NCBI GenBank assembly: GCA_905209435.1
Contig: CAJLTE010000006.1
Location: 1 to 64,000, forward strand
DNA: 64,000 nt
DNA from: an uncultured Blautia sp.
GTDB taxonomy: Bacteria > Bacillota_A > Clostridia > Lachnospirales > Lachnospiraceae
Direction: 5' to 3'
The notes under the pieces were generated by a model. That model was not told the origin of the DNA. It made no database searches and saw only the letters and a list, made by a program, of their open reading frames with translations. This document shows positions 7,374 through 15,608 of this stretch, one piece after another (the first letter of the stretch is position 1; the number at the start of each line of letters is the position of its first letter). Made by a program: the position numbers and the translations under genes.

Positions 7374-10274
7374 ATGAACCTGGACATGTTAAGGATGGAA
7401 GACGTTTATAAGTATGTGATGAAATGTCTTCCGTATCTGATCCCGTTTATTATTCTTTTAGTAGCGGGAATTGTTATTTTTATTGCAACCAGAAAAGTGA
7501 AAGTTGAAAAAAGAAAATTATGGAGAAGTGAATCCTGGATAGCAATACTATTATCTTTTGTGCTGGGCGTTACTGGAATTTGTTTTAATCCAATGTATTC
7601 ATCTATTTGCCTTGTTTTTGCGAAGACAGAAGGCATGACTGAAGAAACTGCGGAAAAAGGAAAACAGTTATGTGAAAAAATTGCAGAAGAGGGAGTTGTA
7701 CTTTTAAAGAATGAGGACGAGACACTTCCATTGAAAGAGAAGAATATCAATGTATTTGGATGGGCGTCCACAAATCCGTGTTATGGCGGAACAGGATCTG
7801 GTTCTGTTGATACTTCTTCAGCAGTAAGTCTTCTTGATGGCCTTAGAGATGCCGGTTTTTCATTAAATGATGAATTGGAAAAATTCTATACAGATTATAA
7901 TACGGAACGTATAACTGGAAGTTTGTCAGGAAATACAGACTGGACACTTCCAGAGCCATCTGCTGACAGTTATACATCTTCTATGATGGATAATGCAAAG
8001 AACTTTTCTGATACTGCAGTTGTTGTTATTGCCAGAGTTGGTGGTGAAGGTGAAGACTTACCGAAGGATATGGAAAATGCCAACTATAATACCACTGACG
8101 AAGGTGCAGGTCACGAAGGCGATTTTGTAGCAGGCCAGTCTTATCTTGAATTGAGTAAAACAGAAAAAGATATGGTAGATCTTGTCTGCAATAATTTTGA
8201 AAATGTTATTGTTATTTATAACAGTGCAAATGCATTCGAACTGGGATGGGTTGATGAATATGAGAATATTAAAGGTGTTTTGAATATTGCAGGACCTGGA
8301 CAGACAGGATTTGATGCACTGGGAAAAGTTTTAAGTGGTGAAGTAAATCCATCAGGACATTTAGCAGATACCTATGTATATGATCTGACAGATACTTACA
8401 ATTATAATAACATTGGTGATTTTAAATATGACAATGTAGAAGAATTTAAAGATATTAACGGACCGGAAGGAACAGATTATAATACAGTATCATTTGTAAA
8501 TTATATAGAAAGTATTTATATTGGTTACAAATTTTATGAGACTGCAGATGCAGAAGGTCTGATTAAATATGACGATGTTGTTCAATATCCGTTTGGTTAT
8601 GGATTAAGTTATACTACATTTGATCAGAAAATTACAGATTTAAAAACAGATAATGATGGGAAGATTACGGTAGATGTAACAGTTACGAATACAGGAGATG
8701 TAGAAGGTAAAGATGCAGTTGAACTGTATTTTACTCCTCCGTATACGAATGGTGGAATTGAAAAATCAGAAGTAAATTTACTGGATTTTGAAAAAACAGA
8801 TAGTTTAAAACCGGGAGAAAGTCAGACAATTTCTTTTGAATTTGATCAGGACGAGCTGGCCTCATATGACGCTAAGGATAAAGGATGCTACGTGCTGGAA
8901 ACTGGAGAATATAACCTTAGTGTAAGAAGTGATTCTCATACTGTTCTGGATTCAAAAACAATAGAAATCGTAGATGAAATTGTATATGATTCAGAAAACC
9001 CAAGATCTTCAGATGATACAGCTGCTCAGAATGTATTTGATTATGCGGCAGGAGATGTAGAATATCTTAGCAGAAAAAATCATTTTGCAAACTACGAAGA
9101 GGCAACAGCGGCACCAACAGACTATAGTATGTCTGATGAAGTAAAAGCGAAATTTTTAAATAACGATAATTATAACTATGAAGACTATAATGATGAATCT
9201 GATGAAATGCCCGTAACAGGCGCTGATAATGGCGTAAAACTGGCAGATCTAAGAGGCCTTGATTATGACGATGAGTTATGGGATCAGTTGCTGGATGAGC
9301 TGACTGTAGATGATATGGTTACAATGCTTGGAAGTGCAGGATTTTCTACAAAAGAAATCAAAGATATTGGTAAAGTAGAAACTTCCGAAATTGATGGACC
9401 TGCAGGACTGCATTCTTTCTTTAATCAAAATAAACAGGGCTCCTGCTATCCGGCATCAAACCTGATGGCATGTACATGGAATAAAGATCTTGCAGAAGAA
9501 CTTGGAAGTCAGATTGGTGACGAGGCAGCAGAAATTAATGTCAATGGATGGTATGGACCGGCAATGAATATTCACAGATCTGCATTTTCAGGAAGAAATT
9601 ATGAGTACTTCTCAGAAGATGCTGTATTGAGTGGAAGACTTGCTGCTCAGGAAGTAAAAGCTGCACAGGAAAAAGGTGTTTATTGTTTCCTGAAACACTT
9701 TGCATTAAATGACCAGGAAACAAACAGAAATAATCAGCTTTGCGTCTGGGTAGATGAGCAGGCGGCAAGAGAAGGATATCTGAAAGCATTTGAATATGCT
9801 GTAAAAGATGGAAAAGCAACAGCAATTATGTCTGCATTTAACTATATTGGAACCGCATGGGCGGGTGCAAGCAGCAGCCTTTTAAATGATGTTCTGAGAT
9901 CTGAGTGGGGATTCAGAGGAACAGTTTTAACAGATGCAGCACTTGATGGATATAATTATATTAATGGAGATCAGGAAGTACGAAATGGTGGAGATGCAAT
10001 ATTAAACCCGGATTTTGGCGGAGATACCATTATTCATGATACTGAGAGTGCAACTTCTGTAATTGCAATGAGAAATGCTGCACATAATGTATTGTATACC
10101 GTAGTAAACAGTAATGCGTATAGCGAAGAAAACAGTGATGCTTTTGGTCTGATGACATGGGAAAAAATATATTATGGATGCCTGGCGGTTATCTGTATTC
10201 TTCTTCTTGGTGCTGAAATAATTACAGTCAGAAGATACCTGAAACGTAAGAAACAGTCTCAGGAATTACAGTAA
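7374..10274 (+). CDS. Membrane-anchored GH3 glycosidase with permuted domain order
   Basis: A 966-aa GH3 protein whose domains are in reverse order. Two membrane helices (about 20-38 and 54-75) flank a positive loop KVKVEKRK; then comes the alpha/beta sandwich (from about residue 90, EEGVVLLKNED), the fibronectin-III-like domain (to about 540), and only then the TIM barrel with KHFALNDQE and nucleophile Asp854 (VLTDAALDGY). A last helix (about 932-952) ends in RRYLKRKK. By the positive-inside rule the catalytic part faces outside. Permuted GH3 enzymes are known from Ruminococcus albus and Butyrivibrio. RBS is AGGAGGAAAGG. Codons look more AT-rich than in the first GH3 gene. Substrate unknown. 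Confidence 0.9.
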   Translation: MNLDMLRMEDVYKYVMKCLPYLIPFIILLVAGIVIFIATRKVKVEKRKLWRSESWIAILLSFVLGVTGICFNPMYSSICLVFAKTEGMTEETAEKGKQLCEKIAEEGVVLLKNEDETLPLKEKNINVFGWASTNPCYGGTGSGSVDTSSAVSLLDGLRDAGFSLNDELEKFYTDYNTERITGSLSGNTDWTLPEPSADSYTSSMMDNAKNFSDTAVVVIARVGGEGEDLPKDMENANYNTTDEGAGHEGDFVAGQSYLELSKTEKDMVDLVCNNFENVIVIYNSANAFELGWVDEYENIKGVLNIAGPGQTGFDALGKVLSGEVNPSGHLADTYVYDLTDTYNYNNIGDFKYDNVEEFKDINGPEGTDYNTVSFVNYIESIYIGYKFYETADAEGLIKYDDVVQYPFGYGLSYTTFDQKITDLKTDNDGKITVDVTVTNTGDVEGKDAVELYFTPPYTNGGIEKSEVNLLDFEKTDSLKPGESQTISFEFDQDELASYDAKDKGCYVLETGEYNLSVRSDSHTVLDSKTIEIVDEIVYDSENPRSSDDTAAQNVFDYAAGDVEYLSRKNHFANYEEATAAPTDYSMSDEVKAKFLNNDNYNYEDYNDESDEMPVTGADNGVKLADLRGLDYDDELWDQLLDELTVDDMVTMLGSAGFSTKEIKDIGKVETSEIDGPAGLHSFFNQNKQGSCYPASNLMACTWNKDLAEELGSQIGDEAAEINVNGWYGPAMNIHRSAFSGRNYEYFSEDAVLSGRLAAQEVKAAQEKGVYCFLKHFALNDQETNRNNQLCVWVDEQAAREGYLKAFEYAVKDGKATAIMSAFNYIGTAWAGASSSLLNDVLRSEWGFRGTVLTDAALDGYNYINGDQEVRNGGDAILNPDFGGDTIIHDTESATSVIAMRNAAHNVLYTVVNSNAYSEENSDAFGLMTWEKIYYGCLAVICILLLGAEIITVRRYLKRKKQSQELQ

Positions 10275-10288
10275 AACAGGTGATAGTC

Positions 10289-10855
10289 ATGGACAAAAAA
10301 ATAATAAATTCATGGCAAAACTTTGCCGACAGACATCCCGGAGCCTCAAAATGGATCCGGGAGGGAGGTCTGTTTGTGATCGTCAGTAATCTGATCACGG
10401 TACTGAAATATCTGTTGCTGCTGTTCCTGCCGCTGGCATTTGCCGGACTTCCGAAGATTGATTTCGGATTTCCGGGAATTGATATTACATTGTTTGGTGA
10501 GACATTTAAATGGAACATTATTGGGTATGATGCACAGCATGGGGGACTTCCTTACTTTTGTGCTTACATGGTAGCCATGGTCCTGGGAGAATGCATCAAT
10601 TTCCCAATTCAGAGGAACTTCGTTTTCCGAAGCAAGGGAAAAGTTGGATATCAGGCGTTCTGGTATCTGATCGCATTCTGTATCGTGACCTGTATCGTAA
10701 ATTCCATTAACTGCATCTGGGTCGCAGTAGCAGGAATGTTTGTACCGGACTGGTTGTACAATATCGGAACTACAGTGCTGAATGGCGGTGTATCGATGGT
10801 GGTATTCTTCTTCGTGAATAAGATTATTTTCCCGGAAGGAGTTGCTAAGACGTAA
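10289..10855 (+). CDS. GtrA-like small membrane protein
   Basis: A 188-aa protein with four hydrophobic helices. The stretch NFPIQRNFVFRSKGK followed by a helix resembles the core of the GtrA family, whose members are thought to help move lipid-linked sugars across the membrane or support envelope glycosylation. The ATG at 10289 is preferred over a GTG at 10280 because AGGTG sits six bases before it. It starts 14 bases after the membrane GH3 gene and shares its transcript. A joint role in trimming and building surface glycans is inferred from position only. Confidence 0.65.
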   Translation: MDKKIINSWQNFADRHPGASKWIREGGLFVIVSNLITVLKYLLLLFLPLAFAGLPKIDFGFPGIDITLFGETFKWNIIGYDAQHGGLPYFCAYMVAMVLGECINFPIQRNFVFRSKGKVGYQAFWYLIAFCIVTCIVNSINCIWVAVAGMFVPDWLYNIGTTVLNGGVSMVVFFFVNKIIFPEGVAKT

Positions 10856-10899
10856 CAGTACAAGGGATGAAATGACAACAGAATAGGAATATATAATAG

Positions 10900-10943
10900 A
10901 AAGGACTTTCTATGGAGATAAAATCCATGGGAAGTCCTTTTAG
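10900..10943 (+). terminator. Terminator of the GH3-GtrA operon
   Basis: AAAGGACTT (10900-10908) pairs with AAGTCCTTT (10932-10940), with a further inner ATGGA/TCCAT pairing, then TTTTAG. Confidence 0.8.
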
Positions 10944-11044
10944 TATCGTTCACACACCAATATTCAGTGAGATGTTTTGACATGTATATACCAAAATCCT
11001 GAGATGTAATGTTCTTTTAAATTCGTGTTATGTTCTGAAAAATG

Positions 11045-11073
11045 TTGACAGCTATATCTATCAAGAATAAACT
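11045..11073 (+). promoter_or_regulatory. Sigma-A promoter of the DUF1810-MNT-HEPN unit
   Basis: TTGACA (11045-11050), 17 bases, TAAACT (11068-11073), 49 bases before the start codon. No second promoter is obvious before the MNT gene. Confidence 0.65.
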
Positions 11074-11121
11074 TGATAAAAAGGAGTTTCAGATAAATCA
11101 GGAAGAGGAGGGTGACGCACC

Positions 11122-11544
11122 ATGGAACAGGGACTGGATAGATTTATAAAAGCGCAGAAAGCATTTTATAAAGAAGCTCTGGAAGAGATCCGCCAGGGCC
11201 AGAAGCAGAGTCACTGGATGTGGTTTATTTTTCCACAGATCATTGGTCTGGGACGAAGTGAAACAGCACAGTATTATTCCATAAAGAACTTACAGGAAGC
11301 AAAAGATTTCCTGAATAATGAAGTACTTGGTGCAAACCTGCGTGAGATATCAGAAGCATTGCTTAAGGTAGATTCTAATGATGCCAGAGAAGTCATGGGA
11401 TGGCCGGATGATATGAAACTGAAATCATGCATGACATTATTCCTGGAAGCAGATCCGCAATGTGAAGTATTTCAGAAAGTTCTGGACAAATTTTTTGATG
11501 GTGAAAAAGACCAGAAGACGATAGATATATGTTATAATAACTAA
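11122..11544 (+). CDS. DUF1810 family protein
   Basis: A 140-aa protein matching the DUF1810 family: DRFIKAQ near the start, the motif SHWMWFIFPQ with Gly-Leu-Gly-Arg-Ser after it, and the late MGWPDDMKLKSCMTLF. The biochemical role of the family is not established to my knowledge. GAGGAGGGTGACG precedes the ATG. It is the first gene of a unit with an MNT nucleotidyltransferase and HEPN protein, 35 bases apart, with one promoter in front and one terminator behind. The link to the toxin-antitoxin pair may be functional or chance. Confidence 0.85.
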   Translation: MEQGLDRFIKAQKAFYKEALEEIRQGQKQSHWMWFIFPQIIGLGRSETAQYYSIKNLQEAKDFLNNEVLGANLREISEALLKVDSNDAREVMGWPDDMKLKSCMTLFLEADPQCEVFQKVLDKFFDGEKDQKTIDICYNN

Positions 11545-11579
11545 AATTGCCAATTTTTTATGTTGGGGGGTGACACTTA

Positions 11580-11861
11580 TTGAACGTAATGCCAATTTCG
11601 GATTTAATTGCGCAGGTATCTCAAATATGTAAAAGAAACGGTGTGCAGAGATTAGATCTTTTTGGGTCTTTTGCAACAGGGACAGCTACACCGACCAGCG
11701 ATATTGATTTTGTTGTATACGGATGTAGAGATATTCTGCATCTGGAAGAGGAACTGGAAAATATTGATACACTTCGAAAAATTGACATCTTCGAATATGA
11801 GAGTATAAATAATAAATTTCTGAAGGAGGATATTGAGAAATATGGAAAGCAAATATATTAA
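11580..11861 (+). CDS. Minimal nucleotidyltransferase (MntA-type antitoxin)
   Basis: A 93-aa MNT-fold protein. The signature is LFGSFATG followed by DID: Gly29-Ser30 bind the triphosphate, Asp41 and Asp43 bind metal, and Asp69 (KIDIF) is the third acid. In studied MNT/HEPN pairs this enzyme adds AMP to a tyrosine of the HEPN toxin and silences it. The start is taken as TTG 11580 because the GGGGGG ribosome site lies nine bases before; the in-frame ATG at 11589 would be too far. It overlaps the HEPN gene by 20 bases, so translation is coupled. Confidence 0.9.
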   Translation: MNVMPISDLIAQVSQICKRNGVQRLDLFGSFATGTATPTSDIDFVVYGCRDILHLEEELENIDTLRKIDIFEYESINNKFLKEDIEKYGKQIY

Positions 11862-12249
11862 TCGCTATCATACTTTTTGCAGCAGCCTGAAGAATCTTGA
11901 AAAAAGCCGACACGCTGATCCAAAAGCTGATTTTGTACTGGAAGGTACTGTATTAAATTTCAATCTGACTTTTGATATTTCTTGGAAGGTAATGAAAGAT
12001 ATCCTTATTAAGCAGCTGGGGATTCTGGACTTTGCAATCGGATCACCGAGGGAAACACTGCATCAATCTTTTACCAACAAAATAATTGATGATGATCGTT
12101 GGCTTCAGATGCTGCGTGCAAGAAATCAGCTTGCGCATGACTATGATGGTACTTTTGCAGCCGAAAAATTTCAGGATATTATAAATGTCTATTATCCTTT
12201 GTTTGAGAAACTGAGAGATAATGTGAAAAAATATTATACCACAGAGTAG
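11842..12249 (+). CDS. HEPN-domain RNase toxin (HepT-like, MNT partner)
   Basis: A 135-aa helical protein of the nucleotidyltransferase substrate-binding (HI0074/HepT) type. It carries the RX4HXY motif RNQLAHDY: Arg94, His99 and Tyr101. In HepT toxins Arg and His cut RNA, and the Tyr is the residue AMPylated by the partner. All three are intact, so it should be active. The ATG at 11842 is used (AAGGAGGA 11 bases before) rather than a TTG at 11833, which is too close to that site. It ends 27 bases before a strong bidirectional terminator. Confidence 0.88.
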   Translation: MESKYINRYHTFCSSLKNLEKSRHADPKADFVLEGTVLNFNLTFDISWKVMKDILIKQLGILDFAIGSPRETLHQSFTNKIIDDDRWLQMLRARNQLAHDYDGTFAAEKFQDIINVYYPLFEKLRDNVKKYYTTE

Positions 12250-12275
12250 ATTATATGCAAAAAAATAATGCGTAT

Positions 12276-12305
12276 AAGGGGTGGCATAGAAGCCACCCCT
12301 TTATT
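12276..12305. terminator. Bidirectional terminator between HEPN and VOC genes
   Basis: AAGGGGTGGC (12276-12285) pairs with GCCACCCCTT (12292-12301), with T-runs on both strands. It serves the converging genes on each side. Confidence 0.9.
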
Positions 12306-12307
12306 GA

Positions 12308-12649
12308 TCAGTCATTCAATTTCCAGTTTTCCAGTAATTTCAGCTCAATCTTTGTGCCATCCGGCAGTGAGAACCAGTGGTCATTAATGATGCTGACAGG
12401 ATAAGCTTTGATTTTTTCCATGATTTCCGGTACAGAATCTACTGCAATAGAAATATGGTCGTAGCCATTTTCGGCAGTAGTATTGATTTCTGTAGCTTCA
12501 CAGAGCTGGATGCCTTCTCTGAACCAGCATTTACGTTCCGGTTTTTCACCGATTTCACGCCACATATTCATTTCAAAAACATCTTCAAAGAATTTCTGCG
12601 CATCTTCATAGGATTTGGTGCGGATAGCCGCATGGTCAATCTTTGCCAT
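12308..12649 (-). CDS. VOC (glyoxalase/bleomycin-resistance fold) protein
   Basis: A 113-aa single VOC domain. It begins MAKIDHAAIRTKSYEDAQKF, the usual first beta strand with a metal-ligand His6, and has YDHISIAV (second His) and a late Glu in GTKIELKLLE, so the metal set of this superfamily appears present. Members include glyoxalases, dioxygenases, epimerases and resistance proteins; the exact reaction is not readable here. On the reverse strand AAAAAGGAG lies before the ATG and TATAAT sits about 30 bases further upstream. It stands alone, tail to tail with the HEPN gene. Confidence 0.85.
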   Translation of the reverse strand: MAKIDHAAIRTKSYEDAQKFFEDVFEMNMWREIGEKPERKCWFREGIQLCEATEINTTAENGYDHISIAVDSVPEIMEKIKAYPVSIINDHWFSLPDGTKIELKLLENWKLND

Positions 12650-12809
12650 AATATTGTGTGCTCCTTTTTCTGAAAGTTCATAGATATTATACTATAGAAA
12701 AAAGAATAAGAGATTTTTTACAGACATGCAATAGAAATTGATAAAATTTTCCGTTATAATAGAATAGTTAAACAGAATATTAAGCAAAAATAAACAAGGA
12801 GGTCTTCAC

Positions 12810-13937
12810 ATGGCTTATTTAGGGGAAAACATTAAGAAACTTGGATTTGGTCTGATGCGTCTGCCGAAGTTAGAGGGCGACGTGATCGATGTAGAGCAGA
12901 CCAAAAAGATGGTAGACCTGTTTATGGATGCAGGATTTACTTATTTTGATACAGCCTGGGCGTATGCAGGCAGTGAGGATGCAATCCGCCAGGCTCTGGT
13001 AGAGCGTTATCCGAGAGAGAAATTCCAGCTTGCCACAAAGAACGCAGCATGGATCAACTGCAAGACAAAAGAAGAAGCAATGGCACAGTTTGATACTTCT
13101 CTGAAACAGACAGGAGCAGGATATTTCGATTTTTATCTCTTACATAATCTTGGAGAAGCACGTACCAAATATTTTGATGATTTCGGACTTTGGGACTGGG
13201 TACAGGAGAAAAAAGCGCAGGGCCTGATCAAACATGTAGGTTTCTCTTTCCATTCCACACCGGAAGAACTGGACGCAATCCTGAATGCACATCCGGAAAT
13301 GGAATTTGTACAGCTTCAGATTAACTATGCAGACTGGGAAAATCCGGCAATTCAGTCCAGAGGATGCTATGAAGTAGCACGTAAGCACGGCAAACCTGTT
13401 GTAATTATGGAACCTGTAAAAGGTGGTATGCTTGCAACTCCTCCGAAGAGCGTAGAAGAGATTTTGAAAGCAGCAGAACCGGAATCTTCCGCCGCATCCT
13501 GGGCAGTTCGTTTTGCTGCAAATCTGGAAGGAGTGATCACAGTTCTGTCCGGCATGAGCAATGTAGAGCAGATGCAGGACAATCTTTCTTACATGAAAGA
13601 CTTCAACGGCCTGACAGAGAAAGAGCAGGAAACCCTGAACAAAGCACAGGAAGAACTGAAGAAAATCCCGCTGATTCCGTGTACAACCTGTAACTACTGC
13701 ACAAAAGTCTGTCCAATGGAAATCGGAGTTTCCGGTTCCTTTACAGCAATGAATTATCTGACCTTATACGGAAGCAAAGATCAGGCACTTCATCAGGAAG
13801 GATGGCTTGTAGGTGGCCATGGCAGAAAATCCGCAACTGAATGTGTGAAATGCGGTAAGTGTGAAGAAGTATGTCCGCAACATATCAAGATCAGAGATGA
13901 ACTGGAGAAAGTTGCAGCAGAACTTCTTGGAAAATAA
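12810..13937 (+). CDS. Aldo/keto reductase with C-terminal 4Fe-4S motifs
   Basis: A 375-aa oxidoreductase. Residues 1-280 form the AKR barrel with the catalytic set Asp47, Tyr52 (YFDTAWAY), Lys76 (LATK) and His111 (YLLHN). Residues about 290-370 carry two CxxCxxCxxxCP motifs (CTTCNYCTKVCP and CVKCGKCEEVCP), which suggest two iron-sulfur clusters. This two-part class is common in clostridia and may take electrons from ferredoxin-like donors; the substrate is unknown. The ATG follows AAGGAGG, and a TATAAT at 12755-12760 is a likely -10 box. Single gene ended by its own terminator. Confidence 0.9.
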   Translation: MAYLGENIKKLGFGLMRLPKLEGDVIDVEQTKKMVDLFMDAGFTYFDTAWAYAGSEDAIRQALVERYPREKFQLATKNAAWINCKTKEEAMAQFDTSLKQTGAGYFDFYLLHNLGEARTKYFDDFGLWDWVQEKKAQGLIKHVGFSFHSTPEELDAILNAHPEMEFVQLQINYADWENPAIQSRGCYEVARKHGKPVVIMEPVKGGMLATPPKSVEEILKAAEPESSAASWAVRFAANLEGVITVLSGMSNVEQMQDNLSYMKDFNGLTEKEQETLNKAQEELKKIPLIPCTTCNYCTKVCPMEIGVSGSFTAMNYLTLYGSKDQALHQEGWLVGGHGRKSATECVKCGKCEEVCPQHIKIRDELEKVAAELLGK

Positions 13938-13959
13938 TATATAATTGTAAGTTGTATGG

Positions 13960-13990
13960 AGCCTCCTGAATGAATTTCAGGGGGCTTTTA
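13960..13990 (+). terminator. Terminator of the aldo/keto reductase gene
   Basis: AGCCTCCTGAA (13960-13970) pairs with TTCAGGGGGCT (13976-13986, one G-T pair), then TTTT. Confidence 0.85.
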
Positions 13991-14099
13991 AAGATATTGT
14001 AGATTTGACATTTTTGTTCAAGGTGTTAAAATATTTCTAAATAATTTGGCTCTCAAATGAAATCAATAAGAGTTACAATTGACTGTCAGAGATAAATAT

Positions 14100-14133
14100 T
14101 TAACCAAGTCAAGTAAGCCCCTGCCTCAATTGC
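14100..14133 (+). repeat. Dispersed intergenic element, copy A
   Basis: The block TTAACC-AAGTCAAGTAAG, CCCCTGCCT and CAATTGC recurs at 28024 and 63662. All copies sit just after or between genes. The core AAGTA...TGCCT could fold into a small hairpin. Unlike copies B and C, this copy is not followed by the TCCGnTTGAC extension. Confidence 0.7.
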
Positions 14134-14199
14134 TAAAGTAATAAATGGTGGGTAGGGACAGGAAACTATATTAAGAAAAAGACGAAAGTGAGAAAAGCT

Positions 14200-15066
14200 A
14201 TGGAAGATAATAAAAAGAAAGGGTTTGGCATGGTCCTTGAAGGCGGCGGTATGCGCGGTCTGTACACTGCAGGAGTTCTGGATGAACTGATGGAGCAGGG
14301 AATTTATGCAGATTCCACAGTAGGCGTTTCAGCAGGTGCAGTTTTCGGATGCAATTACAAATCCCGTCAGATCGGGCGAACCCTGCGCTACAACACCAGA
14401 TTCTGCAAAGACGAAAGATACATGGGCTTAAAAAGCTGGCTCAAAACCGGCGATGTATACAGCAGAGATTTTGCATACGGAGAAGTACCGTGGAAACTGG
14501 ATGTTTTTGACACGGAAACCTATGCAAAATCACCGATGAAGTTCACTGTTGTATGCACAGATCTCGAAACCGGAAAACCTGTATACCACGAATGCAGCAA
14601 AGGTGACAAGCTGGATGTAGAATGGATGCGTGCATCTGCATCCATACCGCTGGCAGCTGTACCGGTAGAACTGGATGGAAAATTATATCTGGACGGTGGC
14701 ATCTCAGATTCCATCCCTGTAAACTGGATGCTTAGACAGGGCTATGAGAAAAATGTAGTGATCTGCACCCGCCATCCGGGTTACAGAAAAGAACATAATA
14801 AAATGATGCCTTTGATCCGCCTGAAATTCCGCGACTATCCGGAATTTGTAAGAACCATGGATGAACGACACATTCAGTACAACCGTATGCTGGATAAGAT
14901 CGCATATCTGGAAAAAGAAGGCAGGATTTTTGTCATCCGCCCGGACAGAGACATCAGTGCAAAAGTCATCGAACGTGATCCTGCGGAACTGAAAAAGATT
15001 TATGATGTCGGACGTAGAGTGATGAAAGCAGATATGGAGAAACTGAAAGCATATCTGGCGGAATAG
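14200..15066 (+). CDS. Patatin-like phospholipase
   Basis: A 288-aa serine acyl hydrolase of the patatin/RssA group. The oxyanion loop is EGGGMRG (residues 14-20), the nucleophile is Ser44 in GVSAG, and the dyad Asp165 lies in DGGISDSIP. These enzymes release fatty acids from phospholipids or other lipids. No signal peptide is seen. The ATG at 14200 is preceded by AAGTGAG; a GTG at 14188 in the same frame is an alternative that would add four residues. It is flanked by repeat copy A upstream and a strong terminator downstream, so it is monocistronic. Confidence 0.9.
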   Translation: MEDNKKKGFGMVLEGGGMRGLYTAGVLDELMEQGIYADSTVGVSAGAVFGCNYKSRQIGRTLRYNTRFCKDERYMGLKSWLKTGDVYSRDFAYGEVPWKLDVFDTETYAKSPMKFTVVCTDLETGKPVYHECSKGDKLDVEWMRASASIPLAAVPVELDGKLYLDGGISDSIPVNWMLRQGYEKNVVICTRHPGYRKEHNKMMPLIRLKFRDYPEFVRTMDERHIQYNRMLDKIAYLEKEGRIFVIRPDRDISAKVIERDPAELKKIYDVGRRVMKADMEKLKAYLAE

Positions 15067-15113
15067 ATCAGATATTATATATCAAAATAGAAATGATACA
15101 TAAATTTTTTAGA

Positions 15114-15161
15114 AGAAAGATAAATTCGGAGAAACCTGTTTCCGAATTTATCTTTCTTTTT
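15114..15161 (+). terminator. Terminator of the patatin gene
   Basis: A perfect 17-bp stem (15114-15130 with 15141-15157) with a 10-base loop, followed by TTTTAT. Confidence 0.92.
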
Positions 15162-15171
15162 ATGTATAACA

Positions 15172-15218
15172 GTATAAAACAGTTGACAACAGTTATATAC
15201 TGTTATATACTGTTTACA
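15172..15218 (+). promoter_or_regulatory. Promoter and repeated operator of the GntR-ABC operon
   Basis: TTGACA (15183-15188), 17 bases and TATACT (15206-15211) form a strong promoter. The palindrome ACAGT-TATAT-ACTGT (15189-15203) fills the spacer, and related ACAGTATA and TATACTGT half-sites repeat on both sides. Binding there would block RNA polymerase, so the operon is probably autorepressed by the GntR protein. Confidence 0.7.
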
Positions 15219-15234
15219 GATGGAGGAGACACAT

Positions 15235-15606
15235 ATGCATATAATAATCAATAATTCATCCATGGTACCTATTTACGAACAGATTATGGATCAGATCAAG
15301 ACTGCGATCATCAAAGGTGAACTACAGCCGGACACGGTACTGCCGTCCGTCCGCGGCCTGTCAAAGGAGCTGAAGATCAGCGCCCTGACAGTCAAGAAAG
15401 CCTACGACAATCTGGAAGAAGAAGGATTTACTGTAACTGTTCATGGAAAAGGAACCTACGTCGCGGCCACAAACAAAGACCTGATGAGAGAAGAACAGCT
15501 CAGGGAAGTGGAACATGACCTGGAGCAGGCGATTTCAAAAGGCAGAAGATGTGGACTAAGTAATGAGGAAATCAGAAATCTTTTTGAAATGATCATGGAG
15601 GATTAA
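15235..15606 (+). CDS. GntR-family regulator, YtrA subfamily
   Basis: A 123-aa repressor with a winged-helix N-terminus (VPIYEQIMDQIKTAIIKGEL, then LPSVRGLSKEL and ALTVKKAYDNLEEEGF) and the short C-terminal helix pair typical of YtrA proteins, too small to hold a large ligand domain. Members of this subfamily usually repress the ABC transporter genes that follow. The ATG at 15235 lies six bases after GGAGGAG, which rules out the ATG at 15220 inside that site. The downstream ATPase gene begins two bases after the stop. Confidence 0.92.
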   Translation: MHIIINNSSMVPIYEQIMDQIKTAIIKGELQPDTVLPSVRGLSKELKISALTVKKAYDNLEEEGFTVTVHGKGTYVAATNKDLMREEQLREVEHDLEQAISKGRRCGLSNEEIRNLFEMIMED

Positions 15607-15608
15607 GA

